Below, piece by piece: positions 1 through 7,866 of a stretch of 64,000 nt of DNA. The position numbers and the translations under genes are program-made. The notes beneath the pieces are model-generated. The model searched no databases. It saw only the letters and a program-made list of their open reading frames with translations, and was not told the DNA's origin. Position 1 is the stretch's first letter, and each line of letters begins with the position of its first letter. Origin of the DNA: Paenisporosarcina sp. FSL H8-0542 (GTDB lineage: Bacteria > Bacillota > Bacilli > Bacillales_A > Planococcaceae); the NCBI RefSeq assembly GCF_038632915.1, contig NZ_CP152050.1, forward strand, positions 2,325,001 to 2,389,000. Reading direction: 5' to 3'.

Positions 1-226
1 CTCCTGAAAAGAAGAATCGCGTAAATGCACGGGCATCTTTTTTAGTTACAGGCAAAGCCTTTAATTTTTCTTCAAGTTTTCGCCATTCATTCATAGGATA
101 GCCGAATAAGCAGTTATCAAGACCTCTTGTAATTACAAACGTCTCTTCAAGGTGCTCACGAAATTTTGCCGGTATAATAAGACGGCCCTTCGCATCAACA
201 CTATGTTGATATTCTCCCATGAACAT
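1..226 (-). CDS. mraZ: MraZ transcriptional regulator (N-terminal part, runs off left edge)
   Basis: Seventy-five codons are visible, starting [19 protein letters not shown], the hallmark N-terminus of MraZ with its first AbrB/SpoVT-type DxxxR fold motif ([13 protein letters not shown]). MraZ is a ring-shaped DNA-binding protein that controls the division and cell-wall (dcw) cluster. Because the gene reads leftward, rsmH, ftsL, pbp and the standard murE would be expected just beyond the window. The ATG at 226 is preceded by a weak GGGGTGAG ribosome site. The C-terminal half with the second motif is not in view. Confidence 0.93.
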   Translation of the reverse strand, partial: MFMGEYQHSVDAKGRLIIPAKFREHLEETFVITRGLDNCLFGYPMNEWRKLEEKLKALPVTKKDARAFTRFFFSG

Positions 227-363
227 CCTACTCACCCCACTTATTGTCATTAATGTACCACATCCCCCCACTTTCCTCCACCATTTTTATATTTTTTTTT
301 CATTACACGATGAAATGTGTAAATAGTACTTGCTGAAACAACCTAAAAGCCTTTTACCCCATA

Positions 364-394
364 GAAAAAAGCCGTCTCTTTAACCGAGACGGCT
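364..394 (-). terminator. Rho-independent terminator downstream of the bshC operon
   Basis: An 8-bp GC-rich stem (GCCGTCTC / GAGACGGC) is followed on the minus strand by six T. It lies between bshC and mraZ and would end the panE-DUF3397-bshC transcript. It separates that transcript from the dcw cluster. The rest of the 227-719 gap holds the inverted-repeat element at 479-610. I see no gene there. Confidence 0.8.
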
Positions 395-478
395 TCAGCT
401 TGTTGACAAAAGAATATTAATCAATATAAAAGTATAAAAATCCGCATTCTTATCTTTTACACTCTATCAAAAAATATT

Positions 479-610
479 ATGGTCGGCTATTTCTTTCGCT
501 TTCCGCGGACGAAACGCTAGCCTCCTCGGCTCAGCTGTCTATGACAGCTGAACCTGCGGGGTCTAGCTTATTTCGTTTTTCCGCAGGAGTCTTCAGAAAT
601 AGCCGACCAT
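479..610. repeat. 132-bp element with 16-bp perfect terminal inverted repeats
   Basis: The ends ATGGTCGGCTATTTCT and AGAAATAGCCGACCAT are perfect inverted repeats. Inside lies a 9-bp hairpin (TCAGCTGTC-TAT-GACAGCTGA), and the motifs CTTTCCGCGGACGAA, GCCTCCTCGG, CCTGCGGGGTCT and CCGCAGGAGTC. It has no coding capacity. From memory, similar CTTTCCGCGG...CCGCAGGAGTC modules are scattered through Bacillaceae genomes as non-coding interspersed repeats. A partial relative sits at 41290-41375. It lies in the 3' region of the bshC transcript, so it could form a long RNA stem. Confidence 0.8.
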
Positions 611-719
611 CTTAGTAATGAAATAATATGAAGAGATACGCAAACAGAAGCGAAATCCGTTGATTGGAGTAACAATAATTCTTATACATATCAACATTAA
701 TAGTTAACAGACTTAAGAA

Positions 720-2342
720 TTAATACGAAATAACTTTATGCTTTCCGTTAAATTCAAACGGTTGAGATAAAAGATCATCAATTAACGTAGGGCCCACTTC
801 ATTTAAGAACAATAATGGACTAAACCAACGTTCCTGTAACTTATATTCCGGGAAAAGAAACCCTTCAATATGATTGTACTTACGAAGCTTCACTTCATGA
901 CGCAACAAATTGGCATCTTCTATTTTACGGCTCAAGTAACTAAATTGGTTGTTATGAATCGCCAAATTTTTCTCCGTCAGAACGGAAAGCGAAGTAGATG
1001 CTTGTGTTGTGGCTAAATGATTTGTTAGTTTTTCGTAATGCTCAACCAGTGTCTGCTGGATTTCCCGAATTATTTCTTCCGCCACATCATCTTTAACATC
1101 ATCCATAAAGTCCTGTTTATGCATTTGCATTTGTCCGTTGAAAACACTTTCCAGTGGTAAATCAAGCTCATTCAAATACTGTTTGGACTTTCTGTCAATA
1201 ATGGTCATAGATAAGCGAGGCACGATGACAGGTAATTCCATATCAAAATGTTCGAACATGGTTTTGAAAGTTGCCCAATACGCCAGTTCACCCGGGCCAC
1301 CAATGAATGCTAAGACAGGGAATACCATTTCCTGCATTAACGGACGTGTCACTACATTGTTGCTCAAGCGTTCTGGATAATTTTTTGCAATGTCCAATAA
1401 TTCATGTTTAGTGAAAGAGAGACCCGCAGCTTCATTTTTAAACGTCCCATCGAAGTGCTTTAATAAAAATCGTTCTCCATTTTCTACGATGAATAAGTTA
1501 CCACTGTCTTCGGAAGCTTGAATAGGTTGACCGTATCCCGCTTGCTGAAAACGATTTTCCTGTTCGACAACAAGTGATGCAATTTCTTGCGCTTGGTCTA
1601 TCATCTTCTCAAAATAAGGAGATTCATAGCGTCGAAGGGGTTCGAATGCTGCATCAATCAGCAACAAGCCTTCATTGGCAAAAAAGTCATGCATCATTAC
1701 GGTGAAAAATTGACTATAGGTTGAAGTTTGTTCGGCAACTTTCAAATACTTTTGAAGCAATACTTTCGTATAAGCCGTTTCCGTGAATTGTTTAAAGACG
1801 TCACGAATAAAAGACTGTAATTTCCCGGTCTCAAGCATACTCTCAGACGCCATTTGTTTACGATTAGGTCGAACATTATAGGTTTGTTTTTGTAAAGTCC
1901 CCCGTAATGGCGTGAAAGTAGAGTTTATTTCGTCTAAGTCATGGTCTTCTCCCGCAATCCAAAAAATAGGTACGACTGGAACACCTAAAGCTTCCCGTTG
2001 CTGTTTGGCCAACAGGACAATTGATATCGCTTTATGTACAGAATAAAGTGGTCCAGTAAGTAATCCCGCTTGTTGTCCTCCAATAACGACAAGGGCATTT
2101 TCTTCCAACTCTTTCAAATGAAAATCCACTTTTTCGCTATGAAGCAAATTCGCCATATAGTCACGGATTACTTTTGTCAGTTGTGTTCGGTCTATACGGT
2201 GCGATTTTAATGTCATTGCACGATTCACAAAAGATGTTTGGTTCGGTAAATTATGAAAATAAGCAGAAAGCTCTTCCTTTTGAGCATAAAAATCAGTCAT
2301 GAAAGAACTGCTATTCGGTTGATCAATTTGGTCAAATTTCAT
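720..2342 (-). CDS. bshC: BshC, cysteine-adding enzyme of bacillithiol synthesis
   Basis: This 540-residue protein matches the usual length of BshC (YllA), which adds cysteine to glucosamine-malate in the last step of bacillithiol synthesis in the cytosol. Visible family features are GGQQAGLLTGP at about residues 88-98 and FWIAGEDHD at about 128-136, typical of its nucleotidyltransferase-like core. I chose the ATG at 2342 because AAAGGAGTT lies at the right distance; the frame stays open further upstream without a good ribosome site. It is the last gene of the panE-DUF3397-bshC run, the same neighbourhood as in B. subtilis next to mraZ. Confidence 0.95.
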   Translation of the reverse strand: MKFDQIDQPNSSSFMTDFYAQKEELSAYFHNLPNQTSFVNRAMTLKSHRIDRTQLTKVIRDYMANLLHSEKVDFHLKELEENALVVIGGQQAGLLTGPLYSVHKAISIVLLAKQQREALGVPVVPIFWIAGEDHDLDEINSTFTPLRGTLQKQTYNVRPNRKQMASESMLETGKLQSFIRDVFKQFTETAYTKVLLQKYLKVAEQTSTYSQFFTVMMHDFFANEGLLLIDAAFEPLRRYESPYFEKMIDQAQEIASLVVEQENRFQQAGYGQPIQASEDSGNLFIVENGERFLLKHFDGTFKNEAAGLSFTKHELLDIAKNYPERLSNNVVTRPLMQEMVFPVLAFIGGPGELAYWATFKTMFEHFDMELPVIVPRLSMTIIDRKSKQYLNELDLPLESVFNGQMQMHKQDFMDDVKDDVAEEIIREIQQTLVEHYEKLTNHLATTQASTSLSVLTEKNLAIHNNQFSYLSRKIEDANLLRHEVKLRKYNHIEGFLFPEYKLQERWFSPLLFLNEVGPTLIDDLLSQPFEFNGKHKVISY

Positions 2343-2424
2343 CGTGGTAACTCCTTTTGTTTCTAAATACAAATCGAGTATAGCATTTGACGGCACGCCT
2401 GGAAAAACAAACGACTTATCAGCA

Positions 2425-2814
2425 TTAATTCATGTATTCTATTACTTTTATCACAAGTCCTCCACACCAGATAATAAAATAAGAAAAGCTGAGAACTAAA
2501 AACAAAATTCTCCAAATTTTACGGAGCAAGGTCAATAATTCTATTTCCTTCTTCGACTTCCATTCCAGTATTGTCAGCAAGACACTCGTGATTAAGGCCA
2601 AACCAACTATAATACCCATCGTTTCTATATGAAACAAAGATTTGAGTGCTACAGGAATTGACATGAACAGAAGAAAGGTTGTTATATCTGCTGCATGGCC
2701 AAAAGCTCTAGACATTTTCTTTGTCAATTTCAATGAAATGATATAAACCACAATGAACATGAATAGAGGCATAACGATAAGGAAACTGACCATTGCTTGA
2801 ATAATATTAGTCAT
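2425..2814 (-). CDS. DUF3397 family integral membrane protein
   Basis: A 129-residue hydrophobic protein with about four membrane helices and short basic loops, matching the small DUF3397 proteins found beside panE and bshC in many Bacillaceae. No function is known. The ATG at 2814 overlaps the end of panE by 8 bp, which suggests translational coupling and fixes the start (MTNIIQAMVSF). An in-frame ATG 18 bp further upstream is less likely because it lies deeper within panE. Confidence 0.75.
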   Translation of the reverse strand: MTNIIQAMVSFLIVMPLFMFIVVYIISLKLTKKMSRAFGHAADITTFLLFMSIPVALKSLFHIETMGIIVGLALITSVLLTILEWKSKKEIELLTLLRKIWRILFLVLSFSYFIIWCGGLVIKVIEYMN

Positions 2815-3709
2815 GAGATTGACCAATTTCATCAATCGCCAATACTAAATGGTATAGCGTTCGCAACACCGGCAAATCTCTATCTCTAGTTGCAGCCATT
2901 TGAAGTAGTGCCCCTACGATTGGTTCAATTTCAGTTGTTCGATGATTAAGTCGATCTTGTAACATGGAAGAATTATTTTTGGCTGTTTTTATACAAAGTG
3001 CTTTTACTTCCTCAAAAGTCAGCAGTTGCGATATCTCTGCAAAAACACTTTCAATTTCATAAAATATTGTTTTCATCAGGAAATAGGCATGAGAGTTTGT
3101 AAGCAGTTCACCATTCGTTATTTGTAAAACCGCAGTGATTGGGTTAATACAGGCGTTTAATATTGCTTTGCGTAATACAATTCCATAAGCATCTTCTGCT
3201 AGCTCAATGTGAAATAAAGGACTTTCAAATAAGGTAAAGTCCAAATGGTTTGTTTTCTTTATGTATGGAGCAATCTTTGTGACACCGATTCCTTTATGGA
3301 CGACTATCGACGAATCCTCTTTCATGGCGCCGTGTTCAATGGTCGCTATATAAACCGGGTGATTGTTAAATTGGTTAACCCACTGTAAGTGAGCAAGTCC
3401 ATTTTGAGTAAATAACAAAGCCGTTGACTCAGGCAAAGACTTCAAATGGGGTTCAATTGAAGATAAATGGTGATATTTAACCGCAATGATCCATAAAGCA
3501 TCTGTAGGAGCTTGGTTGAACTCTGTACTGGCAAACACTTTTGTATGCACAGTTTCACCATCAGGTTGAATGCGAGTAATTCCTTTGGTACAAAGAGTAA
3601 CTGCTTGTTCATGAGTTCTTGTTATGTAGGTAATTTCATGTTTTTGTTCACTCAAGTATGAGCCAATCAGCAAACCGATTGCACCCGCTCCAACAATGAC
3701 CACTTTCAA
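2807..3709 (-). CDS. panE: 2-dehydropantoate 2-reductase (PanE/YlbQ type)
   Basis: A 300-residue NADPH-dependent ketopantoate reductase of the pantothenate/CoA pathway. The Rossmann motif GAGAIG is at residues 7-12, and the catalytic-lysine helix reads KAILNACINP. The start is taken as the TTG at 3709, preceded by GGGAG and giving MKVVIVGAGAIG as in other PanE proteins. The frame is open to an ATG at 3820, but that extension would translate the terminator of the carboxylase operon. The product feeds CoA synthesis; coaD lies 10 kb away. Confidence 0.88.
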   Translation of the reverse strand: MKVVIVGAGAIGLLIGSYLSEQKHEITYITRTHEQAVTLCTKGITRIQPDGETVHTKVFASTEFNQAPTDALWIIAVKYHHLSSIEPHLKSLPESTALLFTQNGLAHLQWVNQFNNHPVYIATIEHGAMKEDSSIVVHKGIGVTKIAPYIKKTNHLDFTLFESPLFHIELAEDAYGIVLRKAILNACINPITAVLQITNGELLTNSHAYFLMKTIFYEIESVFAEISQLLTFEEVKALCIKTAKNNSSMLQDRLNHRTTEIEPIVGALLQMAATRDRDLPVLRTLYHLVLAIDEIGQSHD

Positions 3710-3774
3710 TGCACATTCAACTCCCAAATGAAAAGCGCAATGCGCCATTCTAGCTAGTCTATTTCTATTATCTA

Positions 3775-3808
3775 TCAGAAAAGGCCTACCGACAAACGGC
3801 AGACCTTT
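3775..3808 (-). terminator. Terminator of the acyl-CoA carboxylase operon
   Basis: On the minus strand an 11-bp stem with two G-U pairs (AAAGGTCTGCC / GGTAGGCCTTT) is followed by a short T-tract. It begins about 15 bp after the carboxyltransferase stop codon. It also argues against extending panE upstream of the TTG at 3709. Confidence 0.8.
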
Positions 3809-3822
3809 CGTCTTTCTCATGA

Positions 3823-5364
3823 TTATACTGGATAAACTGGATGTTTACGAGGTGGTTGTGGAATATGTTTCGTACTATAGGCACGGTAACGCATCGCCAG
3901 CACTTCACGTAAATTACTAGGCGCCACAATTTCATCAATAATCATTTCTGAAGCTAATTTGTAAATATCAATTTGCTCTTTATATTCCTGATGTTTTTCC
4001 TGAACAAATTTCAAACGCTCTTTCGGATCTTCAATGGCTTCTATCTTGTTTGAAAATACAGCATTCACTGCAGCCTCGGGACCCATTACTGCAATTTGAG
4101 CAGTTGGCAGTGCTATACACACATCCGGCTCAAATGCAGGGCCTGCCATTGCATAGAGACCAGCTCCATATGCTTTACGAACGATAACAGAAATTTTAGG
4201 CACTGTTGCTGAGCTCATGGCCATAATCAGTTTCGCACCATGTCGAATAATGCCTGCACGCTCAACTTTTGTACCAATCATAAATCCTGGTACGTCTGCC
4301 AGGAACAACAATGGAATACCAAACGCATCACACAAATTGATGAATTTTGCTGCTTTGTCAGCCGAGTCCACGAATAATACGCCGCCTTTGGCTTTCGGTT
4401 GATTAGCGATAATCCCAACAGCTTGACCCTCAATTCGTGCTAGTCCAGTGATGATTTCAGTCGCAAACAATTTCTTGATATCAAATAATGAACCTTCGTC
4501 AATTAATTGATCAATCGCTTCGTACATATCAAATGGTGCATTTTGATTTTCAGGGATTATTGCTTCCAGCGTACGGCCATCTTTTACCGCTTTTGGTTCA
4601 ACCACTTTTGGCATTTCCGTAAAATTCGCTGGGAAGTATGCTAAATAACGACGAGCTTCAGAAATGGCTTCTTGTTCTGATGATGCCAAAACGTCTCCGC
4701 ATCCGCTAACTGAACAGTGCATGCGTGCGCCGCCCATTTCCTCCAATGTCACTTTTTCCCCAATTACTTTTTCAGCCATACGCGGCGAACCTAAATACAT
4801 GGATGCATTTCCTTCAACCATGATGACGATATCGCAAAACGCCGGGATGTACGCACCACCTGCAGCTGATGGACCGAATAGCAAACAAATTTGAGGTACA
4901 AAACCAGACATACGAACTTGATTGTGGAAGATCTTACCTGCTCCACGACGATTTGGGAACATATCTAGTTGATCAGTAATTCGCGCTCCAGCAGAATCGA
5001 CCAAATATAGCATCGGTACACGGTTTTTCTCTGCAATTTCCTGAATTCGAATGATTTTCTCAACTGTACGTGATCCCCATGAACCCGCTTTTACTGTCGA
5101 ATCATTGGCCATTACACAAACTTGTTGACCTCCGACCTTACCTGTCGCCGTTACGACGCCATCTGCAGGCAAGTCACCTGCTTCACAATTTGCAAAGCGA
5201 CCATCTTCTAAATACTCACCATCATCAAAAAGCAATGCTAAACGTTCACGAACAAATAATTTATTTTGCTCTTTCATTTTTTCATGATATTTTGAATGGC
5301 CTCCCGCAAAAATACCAGTCAGTTTTTCTTCTAAGCGTTCGTTATAAGTTGTCTTAACCGTCAT
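3823..5364 (-). CDS. Acyl-CoA carboxylase, carboxyltransferase subunit
   Basis: A 513-residue two-domain carboxyltransferase of the propionyl-/methylcrotonyl-CoA carboxylase beta family. It moves the carboxyl group from carboxybiotin to an acyl-CoA. Motifs include DSAGAR at about 123-128 and the oxyanion-loop GPSAAGGAY at about 164-172, with the second crotonase-like half after residue 260. It is the third gene of a biotin carboxylase, biotin carrier, carboxyltransferase operon ending in a terminator. The layout is like B. subtilis yngH-yngHB-yngE, where leucine breakdown is the likely role. No hydratase, lyase or mutase lies in the operon, so the acyl substrate cannot be settled here. Confidence 0.9.
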   Translation of the reverse strand: MTVKTTYNERLEEKLTGIFAGGHSKYHEKMKEQNKLFVRERLALLFDDGEYLEDGRFANCEAGDLPADGVVTATGKVGGQQVCVMANDSTVKAGSWGSRTVEKIIRIQEIAEKNRVPMLYLVDSAGARITDQLDMFPNRRGAGKIFHNQVRMSGFVPQICLLFGPSAAGGAYIPAFCDIVIMVEGNASMYLGSPRMAEKVIGEKVTLEEMGGARMHCSVSGCGDVLASSEQEAISEARRYLAYFPANFTEMPKVVEPKAVKDGRTLEAIIPENQNAPFDMYEAIDQLIDEGSLFDIKKLFATEIITGLARIEGQAVGIIANQPKAKGGVLFVDSADKAAKFINLCDAFGIPLLFLADVPGFMIGTKVERAGIIRHGAKLIMAMSSATVPKISVIVRKAYGAGLYAMAGPAFEPDVCIALPTAQIAVMGPEAAVNAVFSNKIEAIEDPKERLKFVQEKHQEYKEQIDIYKLASEMIIDEIVAPSNLREVLAMRYRAYSTKHIPQPPRKHPVYPV

Positions 5365-5409
5365 GTATGTTACCCCCTTTGTTTCAATCCCACTTGCCCC
5401 ATGTAATTT

Positions 5410-5622
5410 TTATTCGAATGTTACTAGTACATCGCCTTCATTAACGAAATCGCCAATTTGCGCATCAATTTTCGCAATTTTACCAGCTGTTTCTGCTTCA
5501 ACTGGAATTTCCATTTTCATTGATTCTAAAATCATAACCGTTTGTCCTGCAGTTACTTCTTCGCCTACTGCTACAGTAATATTGAAAACTGTACCGGCCA
5601 TTGTTGATTGAATTTGTTTCAT
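5410..5622 (-). CDS. Biotin carboxyl carrier protein (YngHB type)
   Basis: A 70-residue biotinyl/lipoyl-attachment domain with the biotinylation motif ESMKM at about residues 43-47, the lysine carrying biotin. It shuttles carboxybiotin between the two catalytic subunits encoded on either side. The ATG at 5622 is chosen because it follows AAAAGGAGG and lies one base after the stop of the biotin carboxylase gene. An upstream in-frame ATG inside the previous gene has no support. The length is the usual one for free-standing carriers of this subfamily. Confidence 0.93.
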   Translation of the reverse strand: MKQIQSTMAGTVFNITVAVGEEVTAGQTVMILESMKMEIPVEAETAGKIAKIDAQIGDFVNEGDVLVTFE

Positions 5623-5623
5623 G

Positions 5624-6979
5624 TTATTTTTCCTCCTTTTGTTGTTCAAGCCATTGTGGTAATACCGCTGTTGTATATGTGCCGTTCATAAACGCTTCCG
5701 CTCCTAAAAATTCCTGGAACAATGCAACATTCGTTTTTACTCCTTCAATCGTAACCGATGAAAAGAATGTTTGCGCTTTTTTTACTGCCTGTTCACGAGA
5801 TTCTGATTGAATGATGACTTTAGCAATCATTGGATCGTAAAAAGGAGTTACTGTGTTTCCTTCTTCATAACCTGCATCAATACGAATGTCTTCTTTAGTT
5901 CCCCAATCCAGCTTGTTGATTTTTCCTGGTGAAGGGAAGAACGTTTTTGGGTCTTCTGCGTAAATCCGGAATTCTAAAGCATGCCCGGAGGAATGAATGT
6001 CTGCTTGATTGGGAATCGGTAAAGCCTCCCCTTGTGCCACTTGCAATTGCCATTCCACTAAATCAAGTCCAGTAACGGCTTCCGTCACCGGATGCTCCAC
6101 TTGAAGTCGAGTGTTCATTTCCAAGAAGTAGAATTCATTGTTTTCATCCACGATGAATTCCACAGTTCCAGCATTGCGATAATTCACCGCTTTTGCCGCA
6201 TCAACTGCAGCTTTAAGCAACCGTTCACGTGCAGGCTGTGGGAAATTCGGTGATGGTGATTCTTCAATTACTTTCTGATTACGTCGTTGTACTGAACAAT
6301 TGCGTTCAAACAAATGAACAATATTACCATGAGTGTCACCAAAAATCTGCACTTCAATGTGACGCCCGCCGGAAATGTATTTTTCCAAAAAGACCACGTC
6401 ATCTCCGAAGTAAGCCTTCGCACGAGTTTTCACAGAAACGAAATTCTGACTGAGCGCTTGCTCATCATCACAGCGAATCATGCCAATTCCGCCACCACCA
6501 CTGCTTGCTTTAAGCATAATCGGATAGCCAATTCTTTGCGCTTCTTCCAACGCCGCTTCCAACGTAAGTACTCCTTCATCCGTCCCTGGTACCACTGGCA
6601 CTCCTGCAGCTTGCATCGTTTGACGTGAGCCAATTTTATCGCCCATTTTATCGATAGTTTCTGGCTCGGGACCAATGAAAATCATGCCCTCTTCTTCAAT
6701 CTTCCTTGCAAAACTTGCATTCTCTGAAAGCAGACCATAGCCTGGATGAATGGCGTCAACCCCTTCACGCTTAGCCAAGGCTAAAATATCATCCACTTTC
6801 AAGTAAGATTGTTGAACTTGGCTTGGACCTATCAAGAATGCTGAATCAGCTTCTTTTACATAAGGTAATTCCGCGTCCGCTTCTGCATAAATTGCCACTG
6901 TTTCAATATGTAACTTCTTACATGTTTCGATAATTCGTCGTGCAATTTCTCCCCTGTTTGCAATTAAAATTTTCTTCAT
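5624..6979 (-). CDS. Biotin carboxylase subunit of acyl-CoA carboxylase
   Basis: A 451-residue ATP-grasp biotin carboxylase that carboxylates the biotin of the neighbouring carrier using ATP and bicarbonate. It begins MKKILIANRGEIARRI. The glycine-rich ATP loop SGGGGIGM is at about 160-167, followed by RNCSVQRRNQKV and EMNTRLQVEHPVTE. The start has a strong TAGGGGG ribosome site. It is the first gene of the operon, about 60 bp downstream of a consensus cre site, so catabolite repression by CcpA is expected. It differs from the pycA-embedded carboxylase at 30.4-33.9 kb. Confidence 0.94.
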   Translation of the reverse strand: MKKILIANRGEIARRIIETCKKLHIETVAIYAEADAELPYVKEADSAFLIGPSQVQQSYLKVDDILALAKREGVDAIHPGYGLLSENASFARKIEEEGMIFIGPEPETIDKMGDKIGSRQTMQAAGVPVVPGTDEGVLTLEAALEEAQRIGYPIMLKASSGGGGIGMIRCDDEQALSQNFVSVKTRAKAYFGDDVVFLEKYISGGRHIEVQIFGDTHGNIVHLFERNCSVQRRNQKVIEESPSPNFPQPARERLLKAAVDAAKAVNYRNAGTVEFIVDENNEFYFLEMNTRLQVEHPVTEAVTGLDLVEWQLQVAQGEALPIPNQADIHSSGHALEFRIYAEDPKTFFPSPGKINKLDWGTKEDIRIDAGYEEGNTVTPFYDPMIAKVIIQSESREQAVKKAQTFFSSVTIEGVKTNVALFQEFLGAEAFMNGTYTTAVLPQWLEQQKEEK

Positions 6980-7039
6980 ATGTTGTCCCCCTATGCTGTT
7001 TGAACATGAAACCCCATCTTCAATAGTCTATACGAAAAA

Positions 7040-7053
7040 TGAAAACGATTTCA
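7040..7053 (-). promoter_or_regulatory. CcpA-binding cre site upstream of the acyl-CoA carboxylase operon
   Basis: TGAAAACGATTTCA agrees with the cre consensus TGWAANCGNTNWCA at every position. It lies 61 bp upstream of the biotin carboxylase start codon. Binding of CcpA-HPr(Ser-P) here would repress the operon when glucose is plentiful, which suits a catabolic acyl-CoA carboxylase. The exact promoter was not identified. Confidence 0.75.
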
Positions 7054-7095
7054 ACCTTTGAATGAAGAAATATTCAAACTAGACAAACAAATTTA

Positions 7096-7140
7096 AAAAG
7101 ACCGCCCCTTTAAAGATACAATCTTCAAAGAAACGGTCGA
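7096..7140 (-). terminator. Terminator of the RsfA-family gene
   Basis: A long, partly mismatched stem (GACCGTTTCTTTGAAGAT / ATCTTTAAAGGGGCGGTC) with a five-T tail on the minus strand begins 10 bp after the RsfA-family stop codon. Confidence 0.75.
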
Positions 7141-7150
7141 TATTTTATTA

Positions 7151-7531
7151 TCAATTCTTTTGACTAATAAATGGACTTTCCAGACAAACACGCTGAATTT
7201 GCTGGACGAATGTTTTCAGTTGCGCATGTTCCTTTTGTAGCCTATCATGCGCTTCCAGCAGTTCATCATAACTGGTCATCGCTTGTTTTAAGTGTGTATG
7301 CATTGGATGTTGATATTTTTGTTTTGCATGGTTCAAGTCCTGTCCATAAGTATGTCTCAGCGTTTTATTCCACCTGAAGCCGCAAGCCTGTTTCGTACGA
7401 GATAGTTTTTCAGCAGCCACTTCAAATGCATGAATTTGCGTGCCTCCGTTTTTAACTATTTCCAAAACAGTGGATGCTAATTTATGGTCATCCTCAGCAG
7501 TCCATTGATCTTTTCTTTTAACTTGAGTCAT
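7151..7531 (-). CDS. RsfA-family (YlbO/GerR-like) sporulation transcription regulator
   Basis: A 126-residue protein with an N-terminal Myb/SANT-like DNA-binding helix set (KRKDQWTAEDDHKLASTVLE, then CGFRWNKTLRHTYG at about 51-64) and a short coiled-coil tail. This is the arrangement of RsfA and YlbO (GerR), which act in prespore or mother-cell gene control. Its position beside ylbN, rpmF, panE and bshC matches ylbO. It is shorter than B. subtilis YlbO as I recall it. GAGGTGAAG precedes the ATG. A candidate sigma-E promoter lies 27 bp upstream. Confidence 0.85.
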   Translation of the reverse strand: MTQVKRKDQWTAEDDHKLASTVLEIVKNGGTQIHAFEVAAEKLSRTKQACGFRWNKTLRHTYGQDLNHAKQKYQHPMHTHLKQAMTSYDELLEAHDRLQKEHAQLKTFVQQIQRVCLESPFISQKN

Positions 7532-7557
7532 AGATTCTTCACCTCGCGTTTTTTTCT

Positions 7558-7585
7558 ACTATATGCGCAAATAGAAAGAATAGAA
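7558..7585 (-). promoter_or_regulatory. Possible sigma-E promoter of the RsfA-family gene
   Basis: On the minus strand TTCTATT (-35-like) and CATATAGT (-10-like) are 13 bp apart, against a sigma-E consensus near KMATATT and CATACAMT (5 of 7 and 6 of 8 matches). B. subtilis ylbO/gerR is a mother-cell gene, which fits. The match is modest and was found by eye. Confidence 0.35.
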
Positions 7586-7639
7586 GTTGAGGTTTAAAAA
7601 GTACAAAAAATGTGTCTTTAAAGTAACTTTGATGATCGC

Positions 7640-7850
7640 AACAATGCAACGCACTTTCATGTTTCGAAGCTAGCGTAGCGATGCAGAAACAGAAACAGAA
7701 GCACAGGCTTTTAGGTTTTTCCGCAGGAAAGAAGCGGGCCAAAGGTTTTGATTTGGACCGCTTCTAAACGACGAGTAACCGCAGGAGCACAGGTGTTTGT
7801 CGCAGTTTCCCTTACTATCAACACCATCGTATAACAGAGCCTATGTATAA
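7640..7850. repeat. Degenerate interspersed repeat (CCGCAGGA modules, TAACAGAGCCTAT end)
   Basis: The 335-bp gap between the RsfA-family gene and the crotonase gene holds no gene. It carries TTTTTCCGCAGGA and CCGCAGGAGCACAGG, and a 13-mer TAACAGAGCCTAT at 7832-7844. The 13-mer recurs exactly at 41292-41304, where an ATCAA motif again lies upstream. The CCGCAGGA module is shared with the inverted-repeat element at 479-610. Boundaries are uncertain because the copies are diverged. Confidence 0.5.
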
Positions 7851-7866
7851 AAATCTAAGTAATACG

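Noticed and set aside
3710-3820. N-terminal extension of panE to the ATG at 3820
   Set aside because: It would translate the terminator of the carboxylase operon and has no similarity to PanE N-termini; the TTG at 3709 has a ribosome site and yields the Rossmann motif at the usual place.
6229-6675. Open frames of 65-104 codons on both strands inside the biotin carboxylase gene
   Set aside because: They are shadows of a highly conserved coding frame and have no ribosome sites of their own.
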